Numbered from the stretch's first letter, positions 51,257 through 62,602 are shown. The stretch is 64,000 nucleotides of DNA from Cellulosilyticum sp. (GCA_015058045.1 SVDC01000015.1:1-64000); one strand, 5' to 3'. Numbers and translations are program-made. The notes: a model not told the origin generated them from the sequence alone.

Positions 51257-52423
51257 ATGAAAGTTACGTTATTGTTAGCGCAATGTACATCAGAATTATT
51301 ACAACATAGTGTTCAAATTATTACCAATGTCTTGCAAGAGTTAGAGGTTGAGATTCATAGGGTCGAGTTACATAAATTACCTTACTTTGAAGGAAGTAGG
51401 ACGAGGCAAATGGATAGTATTATGGCATCAGTAGAGGCAAGTGATGGTATTATTGCTATTTCAGCAGTACCTATGTTAGGTATGCATGCTGCCATGCAAA
51501 GTTTCTTTGATCATGCCACGTTGTATGATATGAAATGCTTTAGTAAGCCGATGATGGTAGTAACCTATAGCGATTGGTTAGGAGAACAAGAAGCTGCACA
51601 AATGATGTTAAAGTGTTGGGAAATTCTAGGCGGTATGGATGGTGGAGCAACTTATATGAATAAGTCATTACCTAGTAACCTAGTATTAGAGCGCATAGAA
51701 AAAGAAGTAGAGAATTTTTATCGTTTGATGAAACAAGAGAGACCTAATATAGGAAGTAGTCAAAGGATGTTATATTATAATATAAAACGAGGACGTATGG
51801 GGATAGGATTTGAAACACCTATCATAGAGGAGCGCAAGCCAGAGATTAGAAATTTTGCAGATATTGTGAGAGAAGATAGTTTTATAGGTCGCATGCAATA
51901 CCATAAGGATCATACGAGCAATACAGCCTCAGCACCTGTAGAAAATGTATCAAAAGAAGAAAGTAGTAATCATCGTATTGATTTATCCACAAAAGAACAG
52001 ACAATCAAAGAAATTGCACAACTGATTGAAAAGGAATCAAGTGGTGAAAGCTTTAAAAGTATGCAGTCAGGTGTTTATACGAGACCACCTCAAGTATTCA
52101 CAACAAATATAAGCACAAAGAGATTACAACAAATCCCACATTACTTTACAGCACAATATGATAAGGAACTTAGTATGGTTCTGAAATATCAAGTAACAGA
52201 TATTGAAGAAAAAGGATATGTAGTTATCCGAGATGGGGACTGTATATTTGTAGAGCAAATAGATGAGGTGCCAACGGTTGAGATGAGTTTAACAGAAGAG
52301 GTGCTAAACAATATATTAAGTAAAAAAATCACCTATCAAAAAGCATTTATGCTTGGTAAACTAAAGGTTAAAGGAAACTTTTCTATTTTACCTAAATTAG
52401 ATCAAGTTTTTAAGGCTTTATAG
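51257..52423 (+). CDS. Flavodoxin-like and SCP2-like domain fusion protein
   Basis: A 388-residue cytoplasmic protein made of two parts. The first 175 residues form a flavodoxin/NADPH-dependent FMN reductase-like fold (MKVTLLLAQCT, then GIIAISAVPMLGMHAAMQSFFDH and PMMVVTYSDW), though the phosphate loop is not a standard one. A disordered, charged linker (about 200-270) joins it to a C-terminal domain of about 110 residues (MVLKYQVTDIEEKGYVVI, VEMSLTEEVLNNILSKKI, then AFMLGKLKVKGNFSILPKLDQVF), the pattern of SCP2 sterol-carrier-like lipid-binding domains. The combination suggests an oxidoreductase acting on a bound hydrophobic molecule. It has its own promoter and a hairpin in the leader. Confidence 0.65.
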   Translation: MKVTLLLAQCTSELLQHSVQIITNVLQELEVEIHRVELHKLPYFEGSRTRQMDSIMASVEASDGIIAISAVPMLGMHAAMQSFFDHATLYDMKCFSKPMMVVTYSDWLGEQEAAQMMLKCWEILGGMDGGATYMNKSLPSNLVLERIEKEVENFYRLMKQERPNIGSSQRMLYYNIKRGRMGIGFETPIIEERKPEIRNFADIVREDSFIGRMQYHKDHTSNTASAPVENVSKEESSNHRIDLSTKEQTIKEIAQLIEKESSGESFKSMQSGVYTRPPQVFTTNISTKRLQQIPHYFTAQYDKELSMVLKYQVTDIEEKGYVVIRDGDCIFVEQIDEVPTVEMSLTEEVLNNILSKKITYQKAFMLGKLKVKGNFSILPKLDQVFKAL

Positions 52424-52475
52424 ATATTAAGATACAAAATAGAAAGTAAGATGAGAATTAAAGGAGATGATACAA

Positions 52476-52889
52476 ATGAATAAAGACTGTATTTTTTGCA
52501 AGATTATTAAAGGAGAAATTCCATCATTTACAGTATATGAAGATGATACATTCAAAGTTATTTTAGACCGTTTTCCAGCAGCACCTGGACATGCACTTAT
52601 TATTCCTAAAAATCATGCATCAGATATGTTTGAACTTCCAGAAGAAACAGCGGCAAAACTTTATCCACTTGCTCAAAAATTAGGCGCAAAAATTAAAGTA
52701 GCTGTTGAGGCAGAAGGTATGAATATCGTACAAAATAATGGTGAAGTAGCAGGACAAAGTGTGCATCACTTCCATTTGCATATGATTCCTAGAAAAGCAG
52801 GGGATCAAATTATACTGAATAAATCTTCTAATGGAGAGACAACCCTTGAAGAATTAGAAGCAGTATTAAAAAAAATTCAAGGCTGTTAA
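52476..52889 (+). CDS. HIT-family nucleotide hydrolase/transferase
   Basis: A 137-residue histidine-triad protein, probably a dimeric purine nucleoside phosphoramidase or dinucleoside polyphosphate hydrolase (Hint/YcfF-like). The zinc-like N-terminal CIFCKIIKGEIPS, PGHALIIPKNHA and the catalytic triad VHHFHLHMIPR at about residues 95-105 are all present. The frame is open from 52467, where ATG is inside the AAGGAGATGATAC ribosome site; the ATG at 52476 is the better start. It ends on a terminator and looks monocistronic. Confidence 0.94.
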   Translation: MNKDCIFCKIIKGEIPSFTVYEDDTFKVILDRFPAAPGHALIIPKNHASDMFELPEETAAKLYPLAQKLGAKIKVAVEAEGMNIVQNNGEVAGQSVHHFHLHMIPRKAGDQIILNKSSNGETTLEELEAVLKKIQGC

Positions 52890-52902
52890 TAGATCTATAG
52901 AT

Positions 52903-52947
52903 AAAAGAGTTTGTTTTATTGCATGTAAAATAAACTCTTTTATTTTT
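52903..52947 (+). terminator. Terminator of the HIT gene
   Basis: AAAAGAGTTTGTTTT (about 52903-52917) pairs with AAAATAAACTCTTTT (52927-52941) with one mismatch, followed by TATTTTT. Confidence 0.85.
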
Positions 52948-53021
52948 AAATAGATATAAAAGGGTATTTGATAAATAGGAAGGACTTAGAATTAGTAAGA
53001 GTAAAATGGAAGGGAAATATA

Positions 53022-53747
53022 ATGAAGAAAAAAGTAAATACTACCATGGTAATTTGTTTAGGGTTATTACTTATCATAGGTATTTTATTAGGAAATACAA
53101 ATCATAATCCAACCTCATTTTTATTAAGGATTATTCCACCTTTTAAACAAGGAAATGGAGAGTTCTATTATGCTAACTTAGTCATACTGATTGTTATACC
53201 ATTTATTTTGTTTGACCTATATAAAAGTACAAACTGGAGATTTCTAGACTCTATTATAAAAAGATTCGTAGCTACTATTGTATTTTTATGTGTTTGTGGT
53301 TATATGAATCAATGGGGAATACAGTTTTATAAATCTTTTCAATCCGATTTAGATGCGATTTATTTAGAAAGAGAGGAAATGGGAATAACGTATAATTGGA
53401 GATGCAAAGAAAAGGATGGTAAGGCATATACCATATATAATGGAGGTGCTTATATTACCTTGAAAAATTGTTCGAAGAAAGTACCGCAAAGCTTTAAGGT
53501 TCAATTAGTATTAAATCAAGATCCAGATTTTCCTGTTCCTAAAGTTATTGAAAAAGCAGTTAGTGAAAGCCGAGAGATTATTTTGGTACCAGGAGAAATA
53601 GAACGCATTCAAGTATTTGATTTTGAAGGCCTACAAGAAGTATGTTTACCAGAAGAATTGGGTAGAGGTGGAAGTCGCTTAGGGGGGATTGAACAGATTG
53701 TTATATATAATAGTGAGCAAAAAATCGATTTTTTAGTAACAACATAA
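53022..53747 (+). CDS. Hypothetical membrane protein
   Basis: A 241-residue protein with three membrane helices in its first half (about residues 7-23, 52-64 and 80-98) and a soluble, probably extracellular C-terminal domain of about 130 residues rich in beta strands (YTIYNGGAYITLKNCSKKVP, IILVPGEIERIQVFDFEGLQ). I do not recognise it. The frame is open from 52968; GGAAGGG lies seven bases before the ATG at 53022, so that start is taken. It is convergent with asnB, with a long hairpin between. Confidence 0.6.
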   Translation: MKKKVNTTMVICLGLLLIIGILLGNTNHNPTSFLLRIIPPFKQGNGEFYYANLVILIVIPFILFDLYKSTNWRFLDSIIKRFVATIVFLCVCGYMNQWGIQFYKSFQSDLDAIYLEREEMGITYNWRCKEKDGKAYTIYNGGAYITLKNCSKKVPQSFKVQLVLNQDPDFPVPKVIEKAVSESREIILVPGEIERIQVFDFEGLQEVCLPEELGRGGSRLGGIEQIVIYNSEQKIDFLVTT

Positions 53748-53820
53748 AATAGATAGAGATACATAAAAGTTTATGAATTAAGGCTTGAATAAAGTGAAAT
53801 GAAAAGAAGCGTAAGAGGGG

Positions 53821-53867
53821 AAATGAGAAATAGGGCTTGCACTCAGTGCAGGCCCTATTTCTCATTT
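53821..53867. terminator. Long hairpin between convergent genes
   Basis: AAATGAGAAATAGGGCTTGC plus AC (53821-53842) pairs with the complementary 53846-53867, 22 bp with a single T-G wobble and a 3-base loop. There is no T run on either side. It may act as a terminator or transcript-end stabiliser for asnB (minus) and the membrane protein gene (plus). Confidence 0.6.
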
Positions 53868-53906
53868 ATATTAAATAAAGAGTTATATCTAATAGATTTT
53901 TATAAA

Positions 53907-55733
53907 TTAAGCTTCAAAGTAAACTTTGTGCCATGTAAGGAACATAAAGATTGTCCATACTTTACGGCTGTTATCTGCTTTACCAGCACGATGGTCATCT
54001 AATAATTTCACTAACATCTCTGTATTGAAGTATTGATTTGCAGTAGCAGATGTGAAAGCTTCTTTTACAGTGTTGTAATATTTATCTTCTTTAAGCCATA
54101 CACGAATTGGTACTGGGAAACCAAGTTTTTTCTTATTCGCTACAGCTGGTGGGAGATTACGTTTTGCTGCAAGACGCATAGCATATTTAGTATTTTCTTT
54201 ATTGACTCTGTATTTTGTAGGAATTTTAGAAGCTACTTCAAATACTTTACGGTCAAGGAATGGTACACGTACTTCAAGTGAGTTCGCCATACTCATTTTA
54301 TCAGCTTTAAGAAGAATATCTCCTGAAAGCCACATGTGCATATCTACGTATTGCATTTTGGTAATATCATCTTGGTCTTTTACTTTATCGTAAATTGGTT
54401 TTACAAATTCAAATGGATCTGGAGCATTGGTTTGTACTTTAAGAAGTTTTTTACGTTCTTCTTTAGAGAACATATAAGCATTTCCTAAGAAACGTTCTTC
54501 AATATCTTTGCTTCCACGAATGATAAAGTTTTTACCTTTAAAGCTAAATGGCAGTGCTTGTACAAAACGTGCTAAAGCTTTACGAAGACCTTTTGGAAGT
54601 TTGTGATAAGCTGAACTATCCAAAGGTTCTTTGTAAATATTATAACCACCGAAGAATTCATCCGCACCTTCTCCGGAAAGTACTCCTTTTACAGTTTGGC
54701 TAGCAATATTACATACGAAGTATAAAGCTACACAAGAAGGATCAGCTAGAGGTTCGTCCATAAAGTATTGAACTTTAGGAAGTACATCCCAATATTCTTC
54801 TGGTGTAATCACTTTATTTGTATTAGGAATGTTGATTTCTTTAGACAAGTCTTCAGCATAACTAATTTCATTATATTGTTCGTTAGCAAATCCTACTGTG
54901 AAAGTATGATCTCCATTGAAGCAACTTGCAACATAGCTCGAGTCTACACCACTTGATAAGAATGAACCAACTTCTACATCACTAATTTTATGTGCTTCAA
55001 TAGATTCTTTCATTTGAGCATCGATAAGATCTACATAGTTTTCAAGTGAATCTTCTTTAGCATCAAATTTAGGTTCCCAATAACGTGTTGTTTCCATCTT
55101 TCCATCTTTAAGCACAAAGTAGTGTGCCGGAGGTAATTTGAAGATTCCTTTAAAGAAAGTTTCAGGAAGTGCTGAGTATTGGAATGTTAAATACGTTTCA
55201 AGTGCTTCTTCATTGAGTTCTTTTTTTACATTTGGGTGTTTTAAAATCGCTTTAATTTCTGAAGCGTAAATGAACTCACCATTATTTAATGTATAGTAAA
55301 ATGGTTTGATACCAAAGAAGTCTCTTGCCCCGAACAGTGTTTTTTCTACATTATCCCAGATTACAAAAGCAAACATCCCACGAAGCTTATTTAATAAATC
55401 AGTTCCGTACTCTTCGTATCCATGAACAAGAACCTCTGAATCTGTATGCGTTTTAAAAATGTGACCTTTTTCGATAAGGTCTTCTCTAATTTCTTGATAG
55501 TTATAAATCTCACCATTATAAGTAAGTGTATAACGATTATCTTCATTATATAAAGGTTGAGCACCTGCTGCTAAATCTAAGAAGCTAAGGCGTCTAAATC
55601 CCATATTTATAAAATCATCACAGTACTCACCAGAACTATCTGGACCTCGGTGAGCAATGGAATCCATCATATCTTTAAGAATTAAATCTTTTTTTTCAAT
55701 TGTTGAGTTAACAAAGCCGCAAAAACCACACAT
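53907..55733 (-). CDS. asnB: Glutamine-hydrolysing asparagine synthetase
   Basis: A 608-residue enzyme forming asparagine from aspartate, ATP and glutamine. The class-II glutaminase begins with the nucleophile Cys2 (MCGFCGFV) and has IAHRGPDSSG, YNGEIYN and the SGVDSSYVAS pyrophosphatase loop in the synthetase half (about residues 245-255), then GEGADEFFGGY. The C-terminus ends in LTWHKVYFEA, normal for the family. AAAGGAGC lies before the ATG. The divergent region upstream has a palindrome TGATAC-CATT-GTATCA at 55796-55811 that might regulate it. Single gene. Confidence 0.96.
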   Translation of the reverse strand: MCGFCGFVNSTIEKKDLILKDMMDSIAHRGPDSSGEYCDDFINMGFRRLSFLDLAAGAQPLYNEDNRYTLTYNGEIYNYQEIREDLIEKGHIFKTHTDSEVLVHGYEEYGTDLLNKLRGMFAFVIWDNVEKTLFGARDFFGIKPFYYTLNNGEFIYASEIKAILKHPNVKKELNEEALETYLTFQYSALPETFFKGIFKLPPAHYFVLKDGKMETTRYWEPKFDAKEDSLENYVDLIDAQMKESIEAHKISDVEVGSFLSSGVDSSYVASCFNGDHTFTVGFANEQYNEISYAEDLSKEINIPNTNKVITPEEYWDVLPKVQYFMDEPLADPSCVALYFVCNIASQTVKGVLSGEGADEFFGGYNIYKEPLDSSAYHKLPKGLRKALARFVQALPFSFKGKNFIIRGSKDIEERFLGNAYMFSKEERKKLLKVQTNAPDPFEFVKPIYDKVKDQDDITKMQYVDMHMWLSGDILLKADKMSMANSLEVRVPFLDRKVFEVASKIPTKYRVNKENTKYAMRLAAKRNLPPAVANKKKLGFPVPIRVWLKEDKYYNTVKEAFTSATANQYFNTEMLVKLLDDHRAGKADNSRKVWTIFMFLTWHKVYFEA

Positions 55734-56203
55734 ATGTAAGGGCTCCTTTCTTTTTTGTACACATTGACTTTATCATATATCCTATTTAAAAGCAATGATA
55801 CCATTGTATCAGCAAATGTGTGTAAAGGGTAGTGGAAATTAGATGTAAATGTAAAAAAATAGGATATAATGTTCCGAAACTATAAGAAAAAGTTTTTCCT
55901 TATAATAAGCTATATTAAGTATTGCCTAAAATAACAAGAATAAACATAAGAACCGCTATAAATACTGTTGACTTCATATATAATCAAAAGTATTATTAAA
56001 TTATGGGAAAATAGGCACAATATTGTCTTGTAATACTATCATAATTAGTAAGAAACAGCTTATAAGTGACATATAGAAAGGTGCGTAAAGTACAAACAGA
56101 TGAGCTATATGAATTTATAAGTTTTTTTGTCTCTTAAAATAACAGTATATTTTAAGTGGAAATAAACAGAACAATTTTGCTAAAGAGAAAGGGAGAAAGA
56201 ATA
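55734..56203. other. Divergent intergenic region asnB / malic enzyme
   Basis: A 470-base gap without a gene. It holds TGATAC-CATT-GTATCA (55796-55811), an inverted repeat about 65 bases upstream of asnB; a plus-strand promoter (55968-55996) for the malic enzyme operon; and an approximately 200-base leader before that gene, in which I see no known riboswitch. 55860-55960 is AT-rich with a partial A/T palindrome near 55885. Confidence 0.55.
55968..55996 (+). promoter_or_regulatory. Sigma-A promoter of the malic enzyme operon
   Basis: TTGACT (55968-55973), a 17-base spacer and TATTAT (55991-55996). Transcription would start near 56003, leaving a leader of about 200 bases. Confidence 0.6.
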
Positions 56204-57358
56204 ATGAACTTAAGGGAAGAGGCACTAAAGAAACATGCCGAATGGCAAGGAAAATTAGAGATAACTGCAAAAGCAAAGGTAGATAGTAGAGAAGCATTAG
56301 CAATTGCGTATACTCCAGGAGTTGCAGAACCATGTAAGGAAATTGCTCAAAATCCAGAAGAAGTGTATAAATATACAATGAAAGGTAATACTGTTGCTGT
56401 CATTTCAGACGGTACAGCAGTGCTTGGTTTAGGGGATATTGGACCAGAAGCTGCAATGCCTGTTATGGAAGGAAAAGCAGTTTTATTTAAAGAGTTTGCT
56501 GGCATCAATGCAGTGCCTATTTGTATTGATACAAAAGATACAGAAGAAATCATTAAGTTTGTTAAACAAATTGCCCCAACATTCGGCGGGATTAATTTAG
56601 AAGATATATCAGCACCTAGGTGTATTGAAATAGAAGAACGTCTTAAAAAAGAGTTAAATATTCCAGTGTTCCATGATGATCAACATGGAACAGCTATTGT
56701 TGTACTTGCAGGGATTATCAATGCCCTTAAAGTAGCGGCAAAAGACAAAGAAAATTGTAAGGTAGTTGTAAATGGTGGTGGTTCAGCAGGGCTCGCTATT
56801 ACAAAACTTCTTTTATACTATGGTTTTAAGGATGTAACAGTTGTAGATCGTTATGGTATTTTGGATGAAAATGCAGACTGGATGAACTGGGCTCAAAAAG
56901 AGATTTGTAAAGTGACAAATCCTAGAAAACTTAAAGGAATATTAAAAGATGCTTTATTAGGAGCAGACATTTTTGTAGGTGTATCAGCACCTAATATTGT
57001 AACAAAAGAAATGATTGCAAGTATGAATGAAAAAGCAATCGTATTTGCTATGGCGAATCCAGTACCAGAAATTATGCCAGATTTAGCAAAAGAGGCAGGT
57101 GCATTAGTGGTAGGGACAGGACGCTCAGATTTCCCTAATCAAGTAAATAATGTACTGGTATTTCCTGGTATTTTTAAAGGGGCACTAATGGCAAGAGCAA
57201 CACAAATTACAGAAGATATGAAGATTGCAGCAGCAGTGGCTATTGCTAGTATGATTAAAGATGAAGATTTAAATGAAGATAATATATTACCTCAGCCATT
57301 TGCAGAAGGTGTGGCTGATAGGGTTGCTCAGGCTGTTATTGAAAGGGCAACAAAATAA
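56204..57358 (+). CDS. NAD(P)-dependent malic enzyme
   Basis: A 384-residue enzyme that converts malate and NAD(P)+ to pyruvate and CO2. The short bacterial type opens with LREEALKKHAEWQGK and ALAIAYTPGVAEPC; the catalytic lysine/metal region is GINLEDISAPRCIEIEE with DDQHGTA; the NAD(P)-binding Rossmann loop is VVNGGGSAGLAITKLL (about residues 185-200). The phosphotransacetylase extension of the long type is absent. The frame is open from 56156, but the ATG at 56204 (MNLREEALK) follows GGGAG. It is first in an operon with murG and the chemotaxis receptor. Confidence 0.95.
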   Translation: MNLREEALKKHAEWQGKLEITAKAKVDSREALAIAYTPGVAEPCKEIAQNPEEVYKYTMKGNTVAVISDGTAVLGLGDIGPEAAMPVMEGKAVLFKEFAGINAVPICIDTKDTEEIIKFVKQIAPTFGGINLEDISAPRCIEIEERLKKELNIPVFHDDQHGTAIVVLAGIINALKVAAKDKENCKVVVNGGGSAGLAITKLLLYYGFKDVTVVDRYGILDENADWMNWAQKEICKVTNPRKLKGILKDALLGADIFVGVSAPNIVTKEMIASMNEKAIVFAMANPVPEIMPDLAKEAGALVVGTGRSDFPNQVNNVLVFPGIFKGALMARATQITEDMKIAAAVAIASMIKDEDLNEDNILPQPFAEGVADRVAQAVIERATK

Positions 57359-57371
57359 GGAGGAACAACAA

Positions 57372-58430
57372 TTGAAAACAATAGTACTTACAGGTGGCGG
57401 GACAGCAGGGCATGTAACCCCTAATTTAGCTCTGATTCCAAATCTTAAAGCAAATGGATGGGATATTCAATATATCGGGAGTTACAACGGTATTGAGAAA
57501 GAATTAGTTCAAAAGGAAAATATTCCGTATCATCCCATTGCCTCAGGTAAGTTACGTCGCTATTTATCTGTAGAAAATCTAAAGGATCCTTTTAAAGTAA
57601 TAAAAGGTTACTTTGATGCTTATACAATTTTAAAGAAACTGAAACCCAAAGTGGTTTTTTCAAAAGGTGGTTATGTGACCGTACCAGTTGTACTTGCAGC
57701 CAGTCATCTTAAGATTCCTGTCATTATTCATGAATCAGATATGACACCGGGTTTAGCTAATAAAATTGCTATGGGAAGTGCAAAGACTATTTGTGTTAAT
57801 TTTGAAGAAACATTAAAATATGTAGGAAGTAAAGGGATTTATACAGGTTCTCCTATTCGTGCTGAATTATTTAAAGGAAGTAAAGGAGAAGGTAATCGCC
57901 TTTGTGGTTTTGATGAGGTGAGACCGACTCTGCTTATGATGGGTGGGAGTCTAGGAGCTAGAAAAATTAATGAAGTTTTAAGAGAAGCTTTGCCAAGTTT
58001 ACTTGAAAAATATAATGTGGTACACATTTGTGGTAAAAATAATTTAGATGAAAGTTTAGTAGGGCTTAATGGATATAAGCAGTTTGAGTATGTAAGAGAA
58101 GAGTTACCACATTTATTTGCAATGGCAGATGTGATGCTTTCAAGAGCAGGGGCCAATGCACTTGCAGAGATTATTGCCCTTAATATTCCAAGCTTACTCA
58201 TTCCACTTTCACAAGCAGCAAGCAGAGGAGATCAAATTCTTAATGCCAATGCTATGAATAAAAAGGGATACTGTGAAGTTTTATTTGAAGAAAACTTGGA
58301 TAAAAGTACATTAATTGAAAAAATTAATAATTTATATAGCAATAGACAGCAGTTTAGATGTAAAATGGAAGAAATGACAAAGCAAAGTGGTGTTGATAAA
58401 GTCATGGTAGAAATTCAAAAGTATCAATAA
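57372..58430 (+). CDS. murG: MurG-like lipid-linked GlcNAc transferase
   Basis: A 352-residue glycosyltransferase of family 28 that adds GlcNAc to lipid I to give lipid II at the inner face of the membrane. [18 protein letters not shown] is the N-terminal donor/lipid motif; [15 protein letters not shown] and [14 protein letters not shown] match the lipid-binding region; [13 protein letters not shown] and [23 protein letters not shown] are the UDP-GlcNAc site. The frame is open from 57273 but the first 33 codons overlap malic enzyme; AAGGAGG at 57357-57363 sits eight bases before a TTG at 57372, so the start is TTG. It is outside the usual division-cell-wall cluster, 14 bases after malic enzyme, so it may be a second copy. 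Confidence 0.92.
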   Translation: MKTIVLTGGGTAGHVTPNLALIPNLKANGWDIQYIGSYNGIEKELVQKENIPYHPIASGKLRRYLSVENLKDPFKVIKGYFDAYTILKKLKPKVVFSKGGYVTVPVVLAASHLKIPVIIHESDMTPGLANKIAMGSAKTICVNFEETLKYVGSKGIYTGSPIRAELFKGSKGEGNRLCGFDEVRPTLLMMGGSLGARKINEVLREALPSLLEKYNVVHICGKNNLDESLVGLNGYKQFEYVREELPHLFAMADVMLSRAGANALAEIIALNIPSLLIPLSQAASRGDQILNANAMNKKGYCEVLFEENLDKSTLIEKINNLYSNRQQFRCKMEEMTKQSGVDKVMVEIQKYQ

Positions 58431-58455
58431 ATATCGATATTATGGGGGGAAGAAA

Positions 58456-59514
58456 ATGTTTGGTAAAAAACAAGAAGTTGAAATGATGAAAATGCTTGCA
58501 GCAGGTGAGCTAGAGAAACTATTAGAGGAAATTAGAAATAGCAAAAAAGCGATTCTTGAGGTTCAAACAGTTGAAGAACTTATGGCAATTAAAGAGAAGG
58601 TAAATGTTTTTTTAACTTCAGTAAAAGATGCTAATGAACAGTTTAAGGTAACTCAAAGTAAACTTGAGAATGGGAAGACACAAGTTGAAAGCCATATGAC
58701 AGAACTATCTAATCTAAAAAATTCTATTCATATAGAATCTGTTGCAAAAAAAGACCAGTTCAATACAATAGAAGATAAATCTATAGAGTTAGACCAATTA
58801 GTAGACTTAATGGATACACAAGCTAAAGCTTCTGTTTCTAGTATGGGACAGATTGATCAGGTGCGTATTGCTATAGGAGATGCAGTAAAAAATATTAATG
58901 TAACCGCACAATCTATGAAGAATCAAGTAAAAACTTTCGTAGAGACTGCACAAAATGTTGCAAGTAATATTACAGGTATTTCAGCTATTGCAGAACAAAC
59001 AAACTTACTAGCACTCAATGCCTCTATTGAAGCAGCTAGAGCTGGAGAGGCGGGTAAAGGTTTTGCAGTTGTAGCTGAGGAGATTAGAAAACTTTCTGAT
59101 GGAACAAAAGAACTTCTTGATAATATGACTAGTCTTTTAACTGCATTAGAAAATGCTTCTTTAAAAACAAATGAAGAGGTAGAAGCAACAACAACAGGTA
59201 TTGAAGAAGTAAGTCGAAAAGTAGATGAGATTGGGATAAATGTGCAAGAAAGTAAGAAATCAACAGCATTTCTTCAAGAGCAAATTAGTAAAGTGGCCAA
59301 TTGCATTAAAGGTATAGAAGATGCTATTCATATAAGTAAGAAACAAGAAAATGCAGGTCACATAGACTTTATTGAAGATGCACTAGCATCATTTGAGCAA
59401 ATTAAATCAAAAATGGAAATTGCAGTAGCTGAACTTGATGCAGGTATGACACAACAAGAAGCAGCGGTAAAAGAATTTGCTAAAGTTAAAAATTATAAAG
59501 TGTTAGGTAAATAG
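58456..59514 (+). CDS. Cytosolic methyl-accepting chemotaxis-type protein
   Basis: A 352-residue soluble receptor. No membrane helix or extracellular domain is present. The N-terminal 150 residues are a helical region with long coiled coils. The conserved signalling tip is [26 protein letters not shown] and [14 protein letters not shown] (about residues 175-220), which binds CheA/CheW. It likely senses an internal cue, or is a partner of another receptor. It is in the operon with malic enzyme and murG (25 bases after murG, with GGGGGGAAG before the ATG) and implies a motile cell. A terminator follows. Confidence 0.92.
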   Translation: MFGKKQEVEMMKMLAAGELEKLLEEIRNSKKAILEVQTVEELMAIKEKVNVFLTSVKDANEQFKVTQSKLENGKTQVESHMTELSNLKNSIHIESVAKKDQFNTIEDKSIELDQLVDLMDTQAKASVSSMGQIDQVRIAIGDAVKNINVTAQSMKNQVKTFVETAQNVASNITGISAIAEQTNLLALNASIEAARAGEAGKGFAVVAEEIRKLSDGTKELLDNMTSLLTALENASLKTNEEVEATTTGIEEVSRKVDEIGINVQESKKSTAFLQEQISKVANCIKGIEDAIHISKKQENAGHIDFIEDALASFEQIKSKMEIAVAELDAGMTQQEAAVKEFAKVKNYKVLGK

Positions 59515-59562
59515 TTATTAATTCTTATAGATTATGTAAGGATGTATTAGGAATGTTTTATA

Positions 59563-59616
59563 AAGGGACTATCTACTAGTAAGCAATATTACTAGAGAAG
59601 ATAGTTCCTTATTATA
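59563..59616 (+). terminator. Terminator of the malic enzyme operon
   Basis: AAGGGACTATCTACTAGT (59563-59580) pairs with ACTAGAGAAGATAGTTCCTT (59591-59610) with small bulges; T-rich bases follow. Confidence 0.7.
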
Positions 59617-59770
59617 TTTAGATAAAGAAAAGATATTTTTTAGAAGGACTTATATATGGCGTATTTTCAAAGAAAAATAAACAGAATTAAGTAGAGAGCC
59701 GATGAAGTTATATAAATAAGATGTAAAAAAAACATATATTAGAATATAAAGCATCGAAAAAATACATTAC

Positions 59771-61454
<1,684 letters not shown>

Positions 61455-61504
61455 TATAAATGAAAAAAATAGCACTAAAAGTAAAGTGTTTAAAACATAT
61501 AGAT

Positions 61505-61554
61505 AAAAAGAGCGATTCATCTAGAATATTTATTCTAGATGAATCGCTCTTTTT
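61505..61554. terminator. Bidirectional terminator between pyrG and the DUF368 gene
   Basis: Two 24-base arms (61505-61528 and 61531-61554) are perfectly complementary, with an A run at the left and a T run at the right, so it can act for both convergent genes. Confidence 0.92.
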
Positions 61555-61590
61555 GCTCGTATAGAGTATAAATTAGATTAAGTCATAATA

Positions 61591-62472
61591 CTATTGTTTG
61601 ATTGTCTTAAGTTTTTCTAGTCCCAAGATAATGAGTGCCCCTAGTAGGAAGAAAACTAAGTTAAAATGTTCAAAGCTCATTGGTGGTTTAGGGACCTCTA
61701 AAGTAGTAGGACCCATAATAATTGCATATAAAGAACCAATCATTAAGCCAAAGATTAAATAAATAAGCTGAGAACGTTTTGTGATAAGAAGCTTACTTAA
61801 TAAGCGAACAACACTTAATATACCTACTATAACACCTAGTCCAAAACAAATAAGAAGTGGAAGTGGTGCAAAGTTGAAGCCTAAAAGCGTTTTAATTCCT
61901 GTAATAATAGGAGCATACAATCCAAAGATTAATAATAAAGTAGAACCTGAAATTCCAGGTAAAACCATAGCAGAAATAGCAATCATACCTGCTATAAATA
62001 CATACAGTGCCATACCTAATGAGAAATGATTCATGCTCATGGAAAGTCCATTACCTTGACTTACAGGGTTGAAATACGTAATAAGTGCAACTACAACAAT
62101 CCCAATTACAGTATAAATGAGATGACTATAATGCTTGGCAATTGTTTCTTTCTCCTCACGATAAATAAGAGGTAGAGAGAAAATAATAAAGCCCAAGAAT
62201 AATGAGCTAATGTTGTAAATATGTGTTTCAAAAACAGAAGCAATAAAGAGGACAGATAAAATAAAACCACTAACCCATCCAATGCCTAGTTTAAATAGAA
62301 AAGTAAGTGCTTCTTTTTTCTGAGATTTTGAATTTCTAGAGGTTAAAGTATTAAGTGACTCAATAAATTCTGAATAGAAGCCCATGACAAATGCCACAGT
62401 TCCACCAGAAACACCAGGAACACTATCGGCAAAAGCCATACATATTCCTCTAATAATGTTTAAAATAATCAT
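61591..62472 (-). CDS. DUF368 (PopT-type) polyprenyl-phosphate transporter
   Basis: A 293-residue membrane protein with about nine hydrophobic helices. ICMAFADSVPGVSGGTVAFVMG (residues 11-32) and a second repeat VLPGISGSTLLLIFGLYAPI (about 168-187) are the DUF368 hallmarks. Characterised members return undecaprenyl phosphate across the membrane for reuse in cell-wall synthesis. It fits the cell envelope theme of this region (MurG-like, SpoVB-like). The family name popT is known but orthology is not tested here, so no gene symbol is given. AGGAGAG precedes the ATG. It has a terminator shared with pyrG. Confidence 0.9.
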   Translation of the reverse strand: MIILNIIRGICMAFADSVPGVSGGTVAFVMGFYSEFIESLNTLTSRNSKSQKKEALTFLFKLGIGWVSGFILSVLFIASVFETHIYNISSLFLGFIIFSLPLIYREEKETIAKHYSHLIYTVIGIVVVALITYFNPVSQGNGLSMSMNHFSLGMALYVFIAGMIAISAMVLPGISGSTLLLIFGLYAPIITGIKTLLGFNFAPLPLLICFGLGVIVGILSVVRLLSKLLITKRSQLIYLIFGLMIGSLYAIIMGPTTLEVPKPPMSFEHFNLVFFLLGALIILGLEKLKTIKQ

Positions 62473-62602
62473 GTGAAAACTCTCCTAAAATTTTATTAAA
62501 TTAATAAGTCTAAGTATTCATAGTAACATACAGTATATAGTACAAACACATGAAAAACAAGGGAAATTTAGGTAGTCGGATGTTTTTCAAGGGGAAACGC
62601 GT

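Noticed and set aside
53799..54002. 67-residue plus-strand frame overlapping the 3' end of asnB
   Set aside because: It runs through the hairpin and antisense to conserved asnB codons; no good ribosome site or family resemblance.
55968..56203. Riboswitch or T-box upstream of malic enzyme or asnB
   Set aside because: No T-box AGGGTGG-type core or known aptamer sequence could be found on either strand.
57839..58201. 120-residue minus-strand frame inside murG
   Set aside because: Antisense shadow of a conserved glycosyltransferase domain.
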